Source: Clostridiaceae bacterium BRH_c20a
GTDB taxonomy: Bacteria; Bacillota; Peptococcia; Peptococcales; BICA1-8
Assembly: GCA_000961765.1 (NCBI GenBank)
Contig: LADT01000054.1
Location: 16,579-80,578, forward strand
Direction: 5' to 3'
Length of the DNA: 64,000 bases
The notes below the pieces were generated by a model. It did no database searches. It worked only from the letters and a program-made list of their open reading frames with translations, and was not told where the DNA came from. The position numbers were made by a program, and so were the translations under genes. Shown piece after piece: positions 63,488 to 64,000 of the stretch (the first letter of the stretch is position 1; every line of letters begins with the position of its first letter).

Positions 63488-64000
63488 GTTTGCGAGGCAT
63501 GTTGCCGAGCCAATGGTTTGAAAGAAAACCTGTCACCTAGCTAATGGGAAGACAAGCTGTAAGCAAGGGCGTTTTCGGTGACGAAAGGGTCTGAAGGAAG
63601 CTGATGGCGGGTGTTGGAACGAAACGAGAGTGAACCAGTGTTGGCATATGTAGTGGATAACCCTCCAAAAAGTGGGAACGTCCTAAAATTAGCTTAGCTA
63701 CATGTGTTGAGATGGTCGTTTTAACAACAGGCGGAGTAACTTAACCTCGGAAGTGCTGTACTCGAAGCTGTAAGTTTCACTTACAAGCGAAAGCAAGAAG
63801 TGAAAGGAGAGTGCAGTATGCAGATGAAGCCGTAGTAGTGATAAAACCTAAGCCAATGAAAGCAAGTAATTGTCTGGAGGGGAAAACTTAGGTGACACAT
63901 CACAGAGTTGATGTGGCTGTTATAGGCCAAAAGTCTATGACAGATGCGAAGGGCAGAAGAAATTTCAAAGTGTATCGGTAAGGTCTTAAGTAAGAGTGAA
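63488..64000 (+). mobile_element. Group II intron, 5' ribozyme part (runs off the window)
   Basis: From just after the terminator T-run the sequence reads as domain I of a bacterial group II intron: GCAAGGGCG, a GGTGACGAAAGG stem, the hallmark GTCTGAAGGAAGC, GGCGGG...GGAACGAAACGAGAGTGAACC (in parts), GTAGTGGATAACCCTCC, and later GGAGTAACTTAACCTCGG. The 5' border is approximate (TTTGCG rather than GTGYG). Domains IV-VI and the reverse transcriptase gene would lie beyond 64000. Position directly behind a terminator hairpin is typical of class C introns. Confidence 0.8.

Overview
The window is AT-rich, low-GC Firmicutes DNA, most likely from an anaerobic, free-living clostridial (Peptococcaceae-like) bacterium. 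The grounds are strong Shine-Dalgarno sites of the AGGAGG type, frequent GTG/TTG starts, a CheX/CheD-type chemotaxis set, Bacillus-type TTAACA Pho boxes, c-di-GMP class I riboswitch sequence and a long two-ATPase-domain acyl-CoA dehydratase activase homologue. The species cannot be named from the sequence. I saw no tRNA, rRNA or CRISPR array.

Layout. (a) 1-16.2 kb, housekeeping and signalling: a P-II-like/DUF1538 membrane operon (minus), trkH, a pabA-pabB-pabC folate operon interrupted by short repeats, a soluble PAS kinase, a YlmA-type ABC ATPase, a cold-shock protein, a membrane diguanylate cyclase, a cupin, and a large PAS/GAF kinase with a two-receiver LuxR regulator. (b) 16.3-29.4 kb: a long dyad, then a c-di-GMP-I riboswitch with terminator, then one compact operon cheX-cheY-cheA-cheW-mcp-cheR-cheB-cheD-hybrid kinase-receiver-HD-GYP. 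The operon thus appears to be read out by c-di-GMP and ends in a predicted c-di-GMP phosphodiesterase. (c) 29.4-42.9 kb, a reshuffled signalling region: a haem-binding (CxxCH) kinase with two receivers, one carrying GGDEF; a minus-strand MCP-V4R-HD-GYP operon behind a CRP/FNR-type site; a chimeric cheW/MCP relic; a periplasmic-sensor GGDEF-EAL protein; an MCP-cheW pair; a small ORF overlapping a decayed c-di-GMP aptamer; and short relics of the neighbouring genes, showing past duplication and deletion. (d) 42.9-54.6 kb: a catabolic cluster (BenE-type and DcuC-type carriers, two M20 peptidase-family amidohydrolases, an amidohydrolase-superfamily enzyme), a TetR regulator with a palindromic operator, and a 1405-residue dehydratase-activase homologue. 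(e) 54.6-63.4 kb, phosphate starvation: pstSCAB-phoU and phoA, each behind Pho-box repeats with exact 11-bp period, separated by an unknown protein and an aromatic-acid-exporter-like protein. (f) 63.46-64.0 kb: an intrinsic terminator followed at once by the 5' ribozyme part of a group II intron that runs off the window.

The strongest theme is c-di-GMP signalling tied to chemosensory arrays: two candidate diguanylate cyclases, one GGDEF-EAL protein with a degraded GGDEF, two HD-GYP proteins, one intact and one decayed c-di-GMP riboswitch, three complete MCPs and one MCP relic. Three chemosensory loci share an upstream dyad of the form ATTTGTCA-N10-TGACAAAT, which suggests a common regulator.
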